Shown here piece by piece: positions 7,011-14,608 of a stretch of 28,517 nt of DNA. The notes beneath the pieces were generated by a model. It saw only the letters and a list, made by a program, of their open reading frames with translations. It had not been told where the DNA came from and ran no database searches. The DNA lies in the NCBI RefSeq assembly GCF_001279005.1, contig NZ_LGCN01000245.1, forward strand, positions 1 to 28,517. The letters run 5' to 3'. The translations under genes were made by a program, and so were the position numbers. Origin of the DNA: Streptomyces caelestis (GTDB taxonomy: Bacteria > Actinomycetota > Actinomycetes > Streptomycetales > Streptomycetaceae). The number at the start of each line of letters is the position of its first letter. Position 1 is the stretch's first letter.

Positions 7011-7077
7011 CCCACCCGCCGCCCGGCTCCGCGGGTGGGAAGGCGGGCCTCGAAGAAGACCTGCCTAGCGGCCCGCC
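7011..7077. terminator. Terminator hairpins between folP2 and the LOG-family gene
   Basis: CCCACCCGC (7011-7019) pairs with GCGGGTGGG (7031-7039), a 9-bp stem with flanking CCTTC/AAGG that can extend it. A second inverted repeat, GGCGGGCC (7042-7049) with GGCCCGCC (7070-7077), spans the LOG gene stop codon. The site lies between convergent genes. Confidence 0.7.
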
Positions 7078-7823
7078 TCCTTCGAGACCAGGGCCACCGC
7101 CTCCTCCACGTCGTCCGTGACGTGGAACAGGAGGAGGTCCTTCTCCGCCGCCTTGCCCTGGGCGATGACCGTGCCGCGGAGCCAGTCGACCAGACCGCCC
7201 CAGTACTCCGTGCCGAACAGCACGATGGGGAACTGGGTGACCTTCTGGGTCTGGACCAGGGTCAGTGCCTCGAAGAGTTCGTCCAGGGTGCCGAGGCCGC
7301 CGGGCAGGACCACGAAGCCCTGGGCGTACTTCACGAACATCATCTTGCGGACGAAGAAGTACCGGAAGTTCAGGCCGATGTCGACGTAGGGGTTCAGCCC
7401 CTGCTCGAAGGGCAGCTCGATGCCCAGGCCGACCGACATCCCCTCCGCCTCGAGCGCGCCCTTGTTGGCCGCCTCCATGGCTCCCGGACCGCCGCCGGTG
7501 ATCACCGCGAAGCCCGCCCCGACCAGGCCCCGGCCCAGCCGGACGCCGGCCTCGTACTCCCACGAGTCCACCGGCGTGCGCGCCGAACCGAAGACGCTGA
7601 TGGCGGGAGGGAGTTCGGCGAGCGTGCCGAAGCCCTCGACGAACTCCGACTGGATGCGCAGCACCCGCCAGGGGTCGGTGTGCACCCACTCCGTGGGCGC
7701 GCGCTCGTCCAGCAGTCGCTGGTCGGTGGTGCTCGCCTGCACCTGGCCCCGCCGGCGGAGGACCGGCCCCAGGCGCTTCTCCTCCGGCGGCTGCTGCTTC
7801 CCCTCGGGGTTGCCGGTAGCCAT
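7065..7823 (-). CDS. LOG-family protein (TIGR00730 type, Rv1205-like)
   Basis: LOG-family proteins are Rossmann-like nucleotide phosphoribohydrolases; characterised members release cytokinin bases or AMP-derived products. The family signatures are present: VFGSARTP, VITGGGPGAMEAANKGA, and VVLPGGLGTLDELFEALTL, the last carrying the PGGxGTxxE catalytic motif. The 252-residue protein has a charged N-terminal extension of about 70 residues before the core. The ATG at 7823 has GGAGGGAG six bases upstream; the frame runs much farther upstream but that is antisense to dapE. It is oriented with dapE, 107 bases downstream of it, as in the mycobacterial dapE to Rv1205 interval. The physiological substrate is unknown. 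Confidence 0.9.
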   Translation of the reverse strand: MATGNPEGKQQPPEEKRLGPVLRRRGQVQASTTDQRLLDERAPTEWVHTDPWRVLRIQSEFVEGFGTLAELPPAISVFGSARTPVDSWEYEAGVRLGRGLVGAGFAVITGGGPGAMEAANKGALEAEGMSVGLGIELPFEQGLNPYVDIGLNFRYFFVRKMMFVKYAQGFVVLPGGLGTLDELFEALTLVQTQKVTQFPIVLFGTEYWGGLVDWLRGTVIAQGKAAEKDLLLFHVTDDVEEAVALVSKEAGR

Positions 7824-7930
7824 GTGCGCTCCCTCCGTTCGCTGGTCGTACCACCTCAGCGTAGATCCACACGGGTTACGTACGGGGGACCTCAGCATGT
7901 CCGGCACACAGCGGCGCAAACCCGTTCGCG

Positions 7931-9010
7931 TCAGGCCGTCAGCCAGGACCTCAGCCGTTCCTCCCCCGCGAGGATCTTCGCGGTGTCCACGCGCTCGTCC
8001 CGCTTGTGCGCCAAGTGGGGGTTTCCGGGACCGTAGTTGACCGCCGGGATGCCCAGCGACGAGAAGCGGGAGACGTCCGTCCACCCGTACTTGGGCTGCG
8101 GGGTGCCGCCCACCGCCTCGATGAAGGCCGCCGCGGCGGGGTGGGACAGGCCGGGCAGCGCCGCGCCGCTGTGGTCGTCGACGACGAACTCGCTCACCCC
8201 GCAGTCCGCGAACACCTCGCGGACATGGGCGAGGGCCTCCTCCTCGCTGCGGTCGGGGGCGTAGCGGAAGTTCACGCTCACGACGCATGCGTCGGGGATG
8301 ACGTTGCCGGCCACTCCCCCGGTGACGCCGACCGCGTTCAGGCCCTCGCGGTACTCCAGTCCGTCGATCACCGGGTACCGCGGTTCGTAGGCGGCCAGCC
8401 GGGCGAGGATCGGGGCGGCGGCGTGGATGGCGTTGGAGCCCATCCAGCTCCGCGCGGAGTGGGCGCGCTCGCCGGTGGTCTTCAGCAGGACCCGCAGCGT
8501 GCCCTGGCAGCCGCCCTCCACCTGCCCGTCGGAGGGTTCGAGGAGCACCGCGAAGTCGCCCTCCAGCCACTCGGGGTGCGCCTCGGCCACGTGCTTCAGG
8601 CCGTTGAGTTCGGCCGCGACCTCCTCGTTGTCGTAGAAGACGAAGGTCAGGTCGCGGTTGGGGGCGGGGACCGTGGCCGCGATGCGCAGCTGGACGGCCA
8701 CGCCGGACTTCATGTCGCAGGTGCCGCAGCCCCAGAGCACGCCGTCGGCGTCGAGCCGGGAGGGGACGTTGTCGGCGATCGGGACCGTGTCGATGTGGCC
8801 GGCGAGGATCACCCGCTCCGGGCGCCCCAGCCGCGTGCGGGCCACGACGTTGTTGCCGTGCCGGTCGACCGTGAGGTGCGGCAGGGTGCGCAGCGCGTCC
8901 TCGATCGCGTCCGCGAGCGGCTTCTCGGTGCCGCTCTCGGAGGGGAAGTCGACGAGCTGCGCGGTCAGGCGCGCGGCGTCCAGCGTGAGGTCAAGCGGGG
9001 TGTCGGCCAT
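7931..9010 (-). CDS. dapE: Succinyl-diaminopimelate desuccinylase
   Basis: DapE removes succinate from N-succinyl-LL-DAP in the lysine and cell-wall DAP pathway. It is a two-zinc M20 peptidase. The metal and catalytic residues are visible: LAGHIDTVPIADN (His and Asp), WGCGTCDMKSG (bridging Asp), FYDNEEVAAELNG (Glu pair), LLEPSDG, and HKRDERVD near the C-terminus. ERAHSARSWMGSNAIH is the dimerisation-domain signature of the actinobacterial form. The 359-residue length is normal. The ATG at 9010 gives the usual MADTPLDLTL N-terminus. dapC lies 2 kb away in the same orientation, so two steps of the succinylase branch are encoded together. Confidence 0.95.
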   Translation of the reverse strand: MADTPLDLTLDAARLTAQLVDFPSESGTEKPLADAIEDALRTLPHLTVDRHGNNVVARTRLGRPERVILAGHIDTVPIADNVPSRLDADGVLWGCGTCDMKSGVAVQLRIAATVPAPNRDLTFVFYDNEEVAAELNGLKHVAEAHPEWLEGDFAVLLEPSDGQVEGGCQGTLRVLLKTTGERAHSARSWMGSNAIHAAAPILARLAAYEPRYPVIDGLEYREGLNAVGVTGGVAGNVIPDACVVSVNFRYAPDRSEEEALAHVREVFADCGVSEFVVDDHSGAALPGLSHPAAAAFIEAVGGTPQPKYGWTDVSRFSSLGIPAVNYGPGNPHLAHKRDERVDTAKILAGEERLRSWLTA

Positions 9011-9082
9011 GCCGTCGACCCTAGCGCGCCGGGTGTCCGCACCACTGCCCGCACCCGGCACACAAGGAACCGTACTCTCCAG

Positions 9083-9094
9083 TACCTTGTACGC
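9083..9094 (+). promoter_or_regulatory. Possible -10 element for a leaderless transcript
   Basis: TACCTT (9083-9088) ends six bases before the GTG at 9095. There is no ribosome-binding site before that GTG, so a leaderless mRNA is possible. A bulged inverted repeat, CAAGG...TACT / AGTACCTTG, overlaps the site. No good -35 is seen. Confidence 0.3.
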
Positions 9095-10087
9095 GTGCCA
9101 GAGCCGTCCCTTCCTTCCAAGCGCACGCGTCGCGGCCGTCTCGCCCGCTGGAGTGCGGCCCTCGTGGTGCTGTCCGCGGTCGCCGGATACGTCGTGGTGC
9201 AGTACGACACCGGGAGCACCCGCGGTCCGGGCTGCAAGGTCGTCTCCGGCAAGGGCGACGGGGCGACGTACGAGTTCACGCCCGAGCAGGCGGTGAACGC
9301 GGCGACGATCACCGCCGTGGGCACCGCGCGCGAGCTGCCCGAGCGGGCGGTGACGATCGCGCTGGCGACCGCGCTGCAGGAGTCGGCGCTGCGCAACATC
9401 GACCACGGCGACCGTGACTCGCTGGGCCTGTTCCAGCAGCGTCCCTCGCAGGGCTGGGGCACGCCGAAGGAGATCATGGACCCGGTGTACTCGGCGGACA
9501 AGTTCTACGAGCACCTGGAGGAGGTGCCGGGCTACACCCGGCTGCCGCTCACCGTCGCCGCGCAGCGGGTGCAGCGCAGCGGCTTCCCGCAGGCGTACGC
9601 CAAGCACGAGCCGGACGCCGCACTGCTGGCCGCCGCCCTCACCGGACGCTCGGCGGCGACGCTGACCTGCGACGGCCGTCCGGCGGCGACGCGGACGGCG
9701 GGCGCGGACGCGGTGCGTGCCGCGCTGGCCCGGGACTTCGGACGGGACGCGCTGGAGCCGGCCGGCGCCGAGGTGGGGGCCGCGTCCTCTTCCTCCTCGC
9801 CCCCGGTGAGCGCTCCGGCGGAATCCGGCGACCCCGGCGACTCCGGCGGGCGGACCGTGCGGCTTCCGGTCACCGTCGGGGAGGGCGCCGACGCCGGGGC
9901 TCGGGGCTGGCAGCTGGCCCACTGGGCCGTGGCCAACGCCTCCGAACTGCACATAAGGCAGGTGTCGTACGCGGGGCGGGAGTGGACGGCCGGGCACACC
10001 GACAGCCGGTGGCGGCCGACGGACGGCAAGAACGCGGAGGGGTCGGGGGGCGGCGCGGGGGTCGTGACCCTCACGACCAAGCCGTAG
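9095..10087 (+). CDS. Secreted or membrane-anchored lysozyme-fold (transglycosylase-like) protein
   Basis: The 330-residue protein has a basic N-terminus (SKRTRRGRLARW), then a hydrophobic stretch near residues 17-35 (SAALVVLSAVAGYVVV) that is a signal anchor. The middle domain reads LPERAVTIALATALQESALR with a following GLFQQRPSQGWGTP and VAAQRVQRSGFPQAYAKHE. This is the pattern of actinobacterial lytic-transglycosylase-like domains, where the Glu of LQES is the expected acid catalyst. A Ser/Pro-rich linker (ASSSSSPPVSAPAESGD) precedes a C-terminal domain of about 80 residues that I do not recognise. Some databases label such proteins heavy metal transporters, which the sequence does not support. 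It is divergent from dapE with an 84-base gap. A cell-wall role is inferred. Confidence 0.75.
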   Translation: MPEPSLPSKRTRRGRLARWSAALVVLSAVAGYVVVQYDTGSTRGPGCKVVSGKGDGATYEFTPEQAVNAATITAVGTARELPERAVTIALATALQESALRNIDHGDRDSLGLFQQRPSQGWGTPKEIMDPVYSADKFYEHLEEVPGYTRLPLTVAAQRVQRSGFPQAYAKHEPDAALLAAALTGRSAATLTCDGRPAATRTAGADAVRAALARDFGRDALEPAGAEVGAASSSSSPPVSAPAESGDPGDSGGRTVRLPVTVGEGADAGARGWQLAHWAVANASELHIRQVSYAGREWTAGHTDSRWRPTDGKNAEGSGGGAGVVTLTTKP

Positions 10088-10257
10088 CGCGACGGCGCGG
10101 TCGCGCGACCGCGCAGGCGTGCGGGGGGTCACCCGCAGGCGTTGCGCACGGCCGATAATGCGACGCATTGCCAACTCTTTGCGTTGCCCCGCCGCAACCT
10201 TCCCGGCGGTCGAGCGGTAATCACGGCGTCACCGTTCTCTCCCGTCGAAGGAGCACC

Positions 10258-10560
10258 ATGTCCCTCCCCCTGACCCGTCGGATCGCCCGTGCCGCGCTGC
10301 TCGTCGCCGCGGGAGCGGCCGCCGGGGTCGGCGCGGCCGGTTCCGCCAGTGCGGCCCCGGAACTGCCGGCCACCCCGAACCTCGGTGGGCTGACCGCTGT
10401 GGACGGGGCCGCCGGGAACACCATGAACGACGTGACGCGGGACGTCACGAAGACGGCGGGTGGTGCCGGCGAGGTGGCGCCTGGCGCCGGTAAGACCGTG
10501 AAGAAGGCTGCCGGGTCCCTCACCAAGGGTGCGCCGGTGAAGGGGCTGCCGGTCGGCTGA
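10258..10560 (+). CDS. Small secreted Ala/Gly-rich protein
   Basis: This 100-residue protein has a clear Sec signal peptide: RRIAR, then a hydrophobic AALLVAAGAAAGVGAAG core, and a likely cleavage after SASA. The mature part is about 65 residues, with the segments TPNLGGLTAVDG, NDVTRDVTKTAGG and KTVKKAAGSLTKGAPVKGLP, rich in Gly, Thr and Lys and without Cys. I do not know a function. Similar small exported proteins occur near dapC in other Streptomyces. AAGGAG lies five bases before the ATG at 10258, which fixes the start. A terminator hairpin follows at once. The 170-base upstream gap has no other gene. Confidence 0.8.
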   Translation: MSLPLTRRIARAALLVAAGAAAGVGAAGSASAAPELPATPNLGGLTAVDGAAGNTMNDVTRDVTKTAGGAGEVAPGAGKTVKKAAGSLTKGAPVKGLPVG

Positions 10561-10564
10561 GGTT

Positions 10565-10584
10565 CGGCCTGCGGCCGGCCTTTT
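10565..10584 (+). terminator. Intrinsic terminator after the small secreted protein gene
   Basis: CGGCC-TGC-GGCCG (10565-10577) forms a tight hairpin and is followed by GCC and TTTT (10581-10584). It begins four bases after the stop codon of the small secreted protein gene. Confidence 0.6.
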
Positions 10585-10694
10585 GTCACGGCGACGGGGT
10601 CTGGGGGGCTTCCCCTCGGGCCCCGTCGTTTCGTCTGCCAGCGTGGGCGCAGTGACCGGATGCCGGCCGGTGCCCGGCGTCGGCGGCTGTGCCC

Positions 10695-10734
10695 ACCCTC
10701 CCCCATTGCCCTGAAGGCATGGGAGGTACCCCCA
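10695..10734. repeat. Streptomyces-type hairpin element
   Basis: CCCTCCCCCATTGCC, CTGAAGG and CATGGGAGGTACCCCCA can fold into an imperfect hairpin. This CTCCCCCA...GGGAGGTACCCCCA wording recurs between genes in many Streptomyces genomes. A related form occurs at 16935-16984. The assignment is from memory of similar sequences. Confidence 0.5.
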
Positions 10735-10744
10735 TCGCCCTGCG

Positions 10745-10947
10745 GAACGACTGCCCACAGCCGGGGCAGGGGCGGCCGACCGCCCATGACCGGACCGAAG
10801 ACAGTCGACCACCCACAGCCGGGGTGGAAACGGTCGGCCGCCTGCAGCCGGGCCAGGGACGACGGGTTGCCCACAGCCGGGCCAAGGACGGTCGGCCGCT
10901 CGCAGCCGGGCCGGAGACAGTCGACTGCCCGCAGCCGGGGCGGGGGC
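10745..10947. repeat. Diverged 29-bp tandem repeat array, seven units
   Basis: Units start at 10745, 10774, 10803, 10832, 10861, 10890 and 10919, each exactly 29 bases, with a 13-base partial eighth unit from 10948. The shared core is about (c/g)agccggg(g/c)c, preceded by a variable gtcg(a/g)c-type segment. Unit length is not a multiple of three and frames across it are unconvincing, so it is non-coding. It fills most of the gap 10561-10972 between the convergent secreted-protein gene and dapC; I see no gene in that gap. Confidence 0.8.
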
Positions 10948-10972
10948 GGTTGGTTGCCCGCCCTCGCGGAGG

Positions 10973-12070
10973 TCAGGAGGTCAGGCGGGTTGCTGCTGCC
11001 TGGATTCGTTCGTCCGTCGCCGTGAGGGCCACGCGGACGAAGTTCTCGCCCGCCGGGCCGTAGAAGTCGCCGGGGGCGACCAGGATGCCCCGGTCGGCGA
11101 GGTGGGCGACCGTGGCCCAGCAGGACTCGTCCCTGGTGGCCCACAGGTAGAGGCTGGCCTCGCTGTGTTCGATGCGGAAGCCGTGGGCGAGGAGAGCCTC
11201 GCGCAGGACGGTGCGGCGGGCCGCGTAGCGCCCCCGCTGAACGCGCACGTGCTCGTCGTCGCCCAGCGCCGCCACCACGGCCGCCTGGGTCGGCGCGGAG
11301 GTCATCATCCCGCCGTGCTTGCGGATCTGCAGCAGCGGACCGAGGACCGCCGGGTCACCGGCCAGGAACGCGGCGCGGTAGCCGGCGAGGTTGGACCGCT
11401 TGGACAGCGAGTGGACCGAGACGATGCCGTCGTACGACCCGCCGTTGACGTCGGGGTGCAGCACCGAGACCGGGTCGGCCTCCCAGCCCAGCTCGATGTA
11501 GCACTCGTCGGAGAGGACGAGGACGTCGTGCTCGCGGGCCCAGGCGACGATCCGGGTCAGCTCCTCCTTGGACAGCACCCGGCCGGTCGGGTTGGACGGG
11601 GAGTTCAGCCAGAGCAGCTTCAGGTCCGTCGGGTCCAGCTCGGTCGGATCGTCGTACGCCACGTGGTCCGCGCGGGCGAGGCGGGCGCCGACCTCGTACG
11701 TCGGGTAGGCCAGGCGCGGGAAGGCGACCTTGTCGCCGGGACCGAGCCCGAGCTGGGTGGGGAGCCAGGCGACCAGTTCCTTGGAGCCGACGATCGGCAG
11801 GACGTGGTGGTGGGTGACCCCGCGGGCGCCCAGCCGGCGCTCCACCCAGCGGGTGAGCGCGTCGCGCAGCTCCGGGGTGCCCCAGACCGTGGGATAGCCC
11901 GGGGAGTCCGCCGCGGCGATCAGGGCCTTCTGGATCGGCTCGGGCACCGGGTCGACGGGGGTGCCGACCGAGAGGTCGACGATGCCGTCGGGATGCGCGG
12001 CGGCCGTCTTCTTGTACGGCTCCAGCTTGTCCCAGGGGAAGGCGGGCAGCCGGTCGGAGACTGCGGACAC
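10973..12070 (-). CDS. dapC: Succinyldiaminopimelate transaminase
   Basis: DapC is a class I/II PLP aminotransferase that makes N-succinyl-LL-DAP from the 6-oxopimelate precursor, the step before DapE. The PLP lysine is in HSLSKRSNLAGYRAAF. LNSPSNPTGRVLSKEEL and LSDECYIELGW give the conserved Asn and the Asp/Tyr pair, and the C-terminal VRVALTATDERI carries the substrate-carboxylate Arg. The wording DRLPAFPWDKLEPYK at the start is typical of the actinobacterial DapC group. The length of 365 residues is normal. The GTG at 12070 is preferred because the conserved part begins there; the upstream ribosome site is weak. It lies downstream of a ferredoxin gene, as in Rv1177-Rv1178, with a strong hairpin between them. 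Confidence 0.93.
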   Translation of the reverse strand: MSAVSDRLPAFPWDKLEPYKKTAAAHPDGIVDLSVGTPVDPVPEPIQKALIAAADSPGYPTVWGTPELRDALTRWVERRLGARGVTHHHVLPIVGSKELVAWLPTQLGLGPGDKVAFPRLAYPTYEVGARLARADHVAYDDPTELDPTDLKLLWLNSPSNPTGRVLSKEELTRIVAWAREHDVLVLSDECYIELGWEADPVSVLHPDVNGGSYDGIVSVHSLSKRSNLAGYRAAFLAGDPAVLGPLLQIRKHGGMMTSAPTQAAVVAALGDDEHVRVQRGRYAARRTVLREALLAHGFRIEHSEASLYLWATRDESCWATVAHLADRGILVAPGDFYGPAGENFVRVALTATDERIQAAATRLTS

Positions 12071-12100
12071 GGTTACGGGCTCACTTTCTGGTCCGGCGAA

Positions 12101-12153
12101 CGCCTCGGTCCCGTACGGCGATCGGGAGGATCGGGCCGTACGGGACCGGGGCG
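12101..12153 (-). terminator. Very strong terminator hairpin downstream of fdxA
   Basis: CGGTCCCGTACGGC (12106-12119) pairs perfectly with GCCGTACGGGACCG (12135-12148). The stem extends outward to 12101 and 12153 with one G-T pair, about 19 bp in all. It lies between the ferredoxin stop (12187) and the dapC start (12070), so the two genes are probably separate transcripts or only partly co-expressed. Confidence 0.8.
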
Positions 12154-12186
12154 GCACGTCTTGCGGGGCCGCTTCTCGCGGGACGG

Positions 12187-12504
12187 CTACGCCTGCGGCG
12201 GCAGCGCGGCGATGAACGGGTGGTCCCGCTCGATCAGACCCAGCTTGCTGGCGCCGCCGGGCGAGCCGAGCTCGTCGAAGAACTCGACGTTCGCCTTGTA
12301 GTAGTCCTTCCACTCCTCGGGAGTGTCGTCCTCGTAGAAGATCGCCTCGACCGGGCAGACCGGCTCACAGGCACCACAGTCGACGCATTCGTCCGGGTGG
12401 ATGTACAAGGACCGACGGCCCTCGTAGATGCAGTCGACCGGGCACTCCTCGATGCACGCCTTGTCCTTCACGTCGACACAAGGCTGCGCGATGACGTAGG
12501 TCAC
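12187..12504 (-). CDS. fdxA: 7Fe ferredoxin
   Basis: This small cytoplasmic electron carrier of 105 residues has two iron-sulfur clusters. The N-terminal CVDVKDKACIEECPVDC segment has C9, C17 and C21 with the CP pair of a 3Fe-4S type cluster. HPDECVDCGACEPVCPVEA is the CxxCxxCxxxCP ligand set for the 4Fe-4S cluster. The C-terminal extension (EWKDYYKANVEFF) is typical of the actinobacterial FdxA/FdxC group, which serves cytochromes P450 and other oxidoreductases. GGAGGAA lies seven bases before the ATG at 12504. It is divergent from the GNAT gene; the 140-base gap holds a TAGTAT/GATACT sequence at 12594-12599 that could be a -10 for either direction. Confidence 0.95.
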   Translation of the reverse strand: MTYVIAQPCVDVKDKACIEECPVDCIYEGRRSLYIHPDECVDCGACEPVCPVEAIFYEDDTPEEWKDYYKANVEFFDELGSPGGASKLGLIERDHPFIAALPPQA

Positions 12505-12644
12505 GCTGTCGTTCCTCCTCGATAGGGCGCTGGCGGGCCTCCTCAGGCTCCGCCGCCTGGCGCGCGGGAGCGCGGCGTCGTCGATGCCCGCCCCTAGTAT
12601 CTCCGTTCCTGGGCATGATCCGAACAGGAGGGGTGAACTGACCT

Positions 12645-13673
12645 GTGGAAATCTCTGCCGCCGGACGCCTCGAGGTCCGTATCACCACTGCTGACGTGGG
12701 AAAACGGGTCTCCGTACGGAGCTTGATCGAACATGGTCCCCCGGGTGAGAGGTTCACCGACACGGTCGGTGTTCTCACATCATGGGACAACGGTGTGCTG
12801 CGGATCACAAGGAAGAACGGGGAAAGCGTCCGTGTCTCGGAGTCCTCGCTGGTCGCGGGCAAGGTGATCCCTTCGGCCCCGGCGCGTCGCCGGGGTCCGG
12901 CGGCCTCGTACGAGGAGCTGGCGCGGGTCTCCGCCCGGGCGTGGCGGCCCGTGGAGAGCGAGCGGCTGGGCGAGTGGGAGCTGCGGGCGGCCGAGGGCTT
13001 CACGCGGCGGGCCAACTCCGTGCTGCCGCTCGGTGATCCGGGTGTGCCGCTCGACGACGCGCTGACGGCCGTGCGCGCCTGGTACGCCGCGCGGGGGCTG
13101 CCCGCGTACGCGCAGACCGCGACCGGCGCCGAGGGGACGCAGGAGCCGCTCTGCGCGGAGCTGGAGCGGCGGGGCTGGGTGCGGGAGGTGACCGCCGAGC
13201 TGTGGGTGGGTCCGCTGGCGCCGGTCGCCGACCTGGGCGGGGAGCCGTCCGGGGTCGTGCTGTCGCGGGAGGCGGACGGGGCGTGGCTGGCCCGGTACCG
13301 GCGCAAGGGGGTGAGCGAGGTGGCCCTGCGGGTGCTGGGGAGCGGTCCTTCGGTGTGGTTCGCCACGGTGCCGGGCGCCGGCGCGGACGCGCCGGCCGCC
13401 ATCGGGCGGTGCGTCGTGGACGGGCGGTGGGCCGGCTTCGCGGCGGTCGAGGTGGACCCGGCGCGGCGGCGGCGGGGGCTGGCGACCGCCGTGATGGCCG
13501 CGCTGGCCCGGCGGGCGCTGGACGAGGGCGCCTCGGCGGCCTGGCTCCAGGTGGAGGACGACAACGCGGGAGCGCGGGCGCTGTACGACCGCATGGGCTT
13601 CGCCGCGCACCACGCGTACCACCACTACCGCGCTCCGGAATCGTCGGCTCCGGCAGGTGACGGGGCGCCGTGA
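12645..13673 (+). CDS. GNAT-family N-acetyltransferase with N-terminal SH3-like domain
   Basis: The 342-residue protein has two parts. Residues 1-80 (starting VEISAAGRLEVRITT; later GVLTSWDNGVLRITRKNGES) look like a small beta-barrel. The C-terminal third is a GNAT domain: VDGRWAGFAAVEVDPARRRR is followed by GLATAVMAALARRAL, the acetyl-CoA pyrophosphate loop, then WLQVEDDNAGARALYDRMGF. The arrangement matches the cg3035/Rv0428c group, whose substrate is unknown. The GTG at 12645 has AGGAGGGG about 11 bases upstream, a long spacing, but no closer start stays open. It overlaps the next gene by GTGA, which implies coupling. Confidence 0.87.
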   Translation: MEISAAGRLEVRITTADVGKRVSVRSLIEHGPPGERFTDTVGVLTSWDNGVLRITRKNGESVRVSESSLVAGKVIPSAPARRRGPAASYEELARVSARAWRPVESERLGEWELRAAEGFTRRANSVLPLGDPGVPLDDALTAVRAWYAARGLPAYAQTATGAEGTQEPLCAELERRGWVREVTAELWVGPLAPVADLGGEPSGVVLSREADGAWLARYRRKGVSEVALRVLGSGPSVWFATVPGAGADAPAAIGRCVVDGRWAGFAAVEVDPARRRRGLATAVMAALARRALDEGASAAWLQVEDDNAGARALYDRMGFAAHHAYHHYRAPESSAPAGDGAP

Positions 13674-14551
13674 GCGGGCACGAACCGGGTATGCGTCCTC
13701 CGCGTCCCCCGTCCCCCGAGCGCTCCGCCGAGCTGCGCCGGCGGTTCGCCGAGAAGGCCCGGTGCGAGCGGCCGGACCTGTCCACGCTGTGCCTGCTGGT
13801 CGCCGCGGAGGCGGACGGCGCGCTGGACGAGGCGGGCATGGACGCCGTGGAGGTGGAGCTGGACCGGCTGGCCGGCGAGCTGCCCTACCGGCCCGGCTCG
13901 CCGCACGCGTGGGCGGTGGCCCTGCGGGAGCTGCTGGGCGGGCGGTACGGCTTCCACGGCGTTCCGGACGACTACCGGCGGCTGGAGTCGTCGCTGCTGC
14001 ACGAGGTGCTGCGGCGCCGGCGCGGGCTGCCGATCCTGTTGTCGGTGGTGTGGATGGAGGTGGCCCGGCGGGCGGGGGCGCCGGTGTACGGGGTGGCTCT
14101 GCCGGGGCACTTCGTGGTCGGGTTCGGGGAGGCGGGGGCGGAGGCGGGACAGGTGCTGGCCGATCCGTTCGACGGGGGCCGGGTGCTGACCGGGGCCGAC
14201 GCGGAGCTGCTGGTCGCCGGGGCGACGGGGGCGCCGCTGGAGGCGTCGATGCTGACGCCCGCCGGGGTGCTGGACGTCGTCCTGCGGATCCTGAACAACG
14301 TCCGGGCGTGGTCGGCGGCACGTCCTGAGCACTCGGGCGTGGGGCTGTGGGCGGTGGAGCTGTCGCTGCTGCTCCCGTCGCACTCCGCGCGGCTGCGCTA
14401 CGAGCGGGCACAGCTGCTGGTGCAGCGCGGTGACTTCCAGGACGGCGCACGGGAGCTGGACGCGTACGCGGAGGTGGTGGCGGCGGTGGACGAACCGGCG
14501 GCGGAACGGATCCGGGGCCAGGCGCAGGCGGCGCGGGCGCTGCTCAACTAG
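13670..14551 (+). CDS. SirB1/transglutaminase-like family protein
   Basis: The 293-residue protein starts at a GTG that overlaps the GNAT gene stop by four bases. The family pattern is LYRPG-type spacing followed by YRRLESSLLHEVLRRRRGLP, then ILLSVVWMEVARRAGAPVYG, VALPGHFVVGF and VLADPFDGGRVLT. These are typical of SirB1-like proteins with a degenerate transglutaminase core. The C-terminal third (ILNNVRAWSAARPEHSG; LLVQRGDFQDGARELD) is TPR-like. The molecular function of the family is not established. Coupling to the acetyltransferase gene suggests a shared process. An 18-bp hairpin begins at its stop codon. Confidence 0.87.
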   Translation: MSGHEPGMRPPRPPSPERSAELRRRFAEKARCERPDLSTLCLLVAAEADGALDEAGMDAVEVELDRLAGELPYRPGSPHAWAVALRELLGGRYGFHGVPDDYRRLESSLLHEVLRRRRGLPILLSVVWMEVARRAGAPVYGVALPGHFVVGFGEAGAEAGQVLADPFDGGRVLTGADAELLVAGATGAPLEASMLTPAGVLDVVLRILNNVRAWSAARPEHSGVGLWAVELSLLLPSHSARLRYERAQLLVQRGDFQDGARELDAYAEVVAAVDEPAAERIRGQAQAARALLN

Positions 14552-14589
14552 GAAGCGGGCGCCCGGTGATCCACCGGGCGCCCGCTTCC
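14551..14589. terminator. Perfect 18-bp terminator hairpin
   Basis: GGAAGCGGGCGCCCGGTG (14551-14568), loop ATC, and CACCGGGCGCCCGCTTCC (14572-14589) form a perfect 18-bp stem. It begins on the last base of the SirB1-like stop codon and ends 20 bases before the stop of the convergent gene, so it serves both. Confidence 0.9.
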
Positions 14590-14608
14590 GGGCATCGTGT
14601 CGATCGCG

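Noticed and set aside
5602..7068. Plus-strand frame of 488 codons over the DivIVA-like and folP2 genes
   Set aside because: Low-complexity Gly/Arg translation out of frame with folP2, typical of GC-rich shadows.
10745..10947. CRISPR array
   Set aside because: The 29-bp units are directly contiguous with no spacers and are diverged from one another; no cas genes are nearby.
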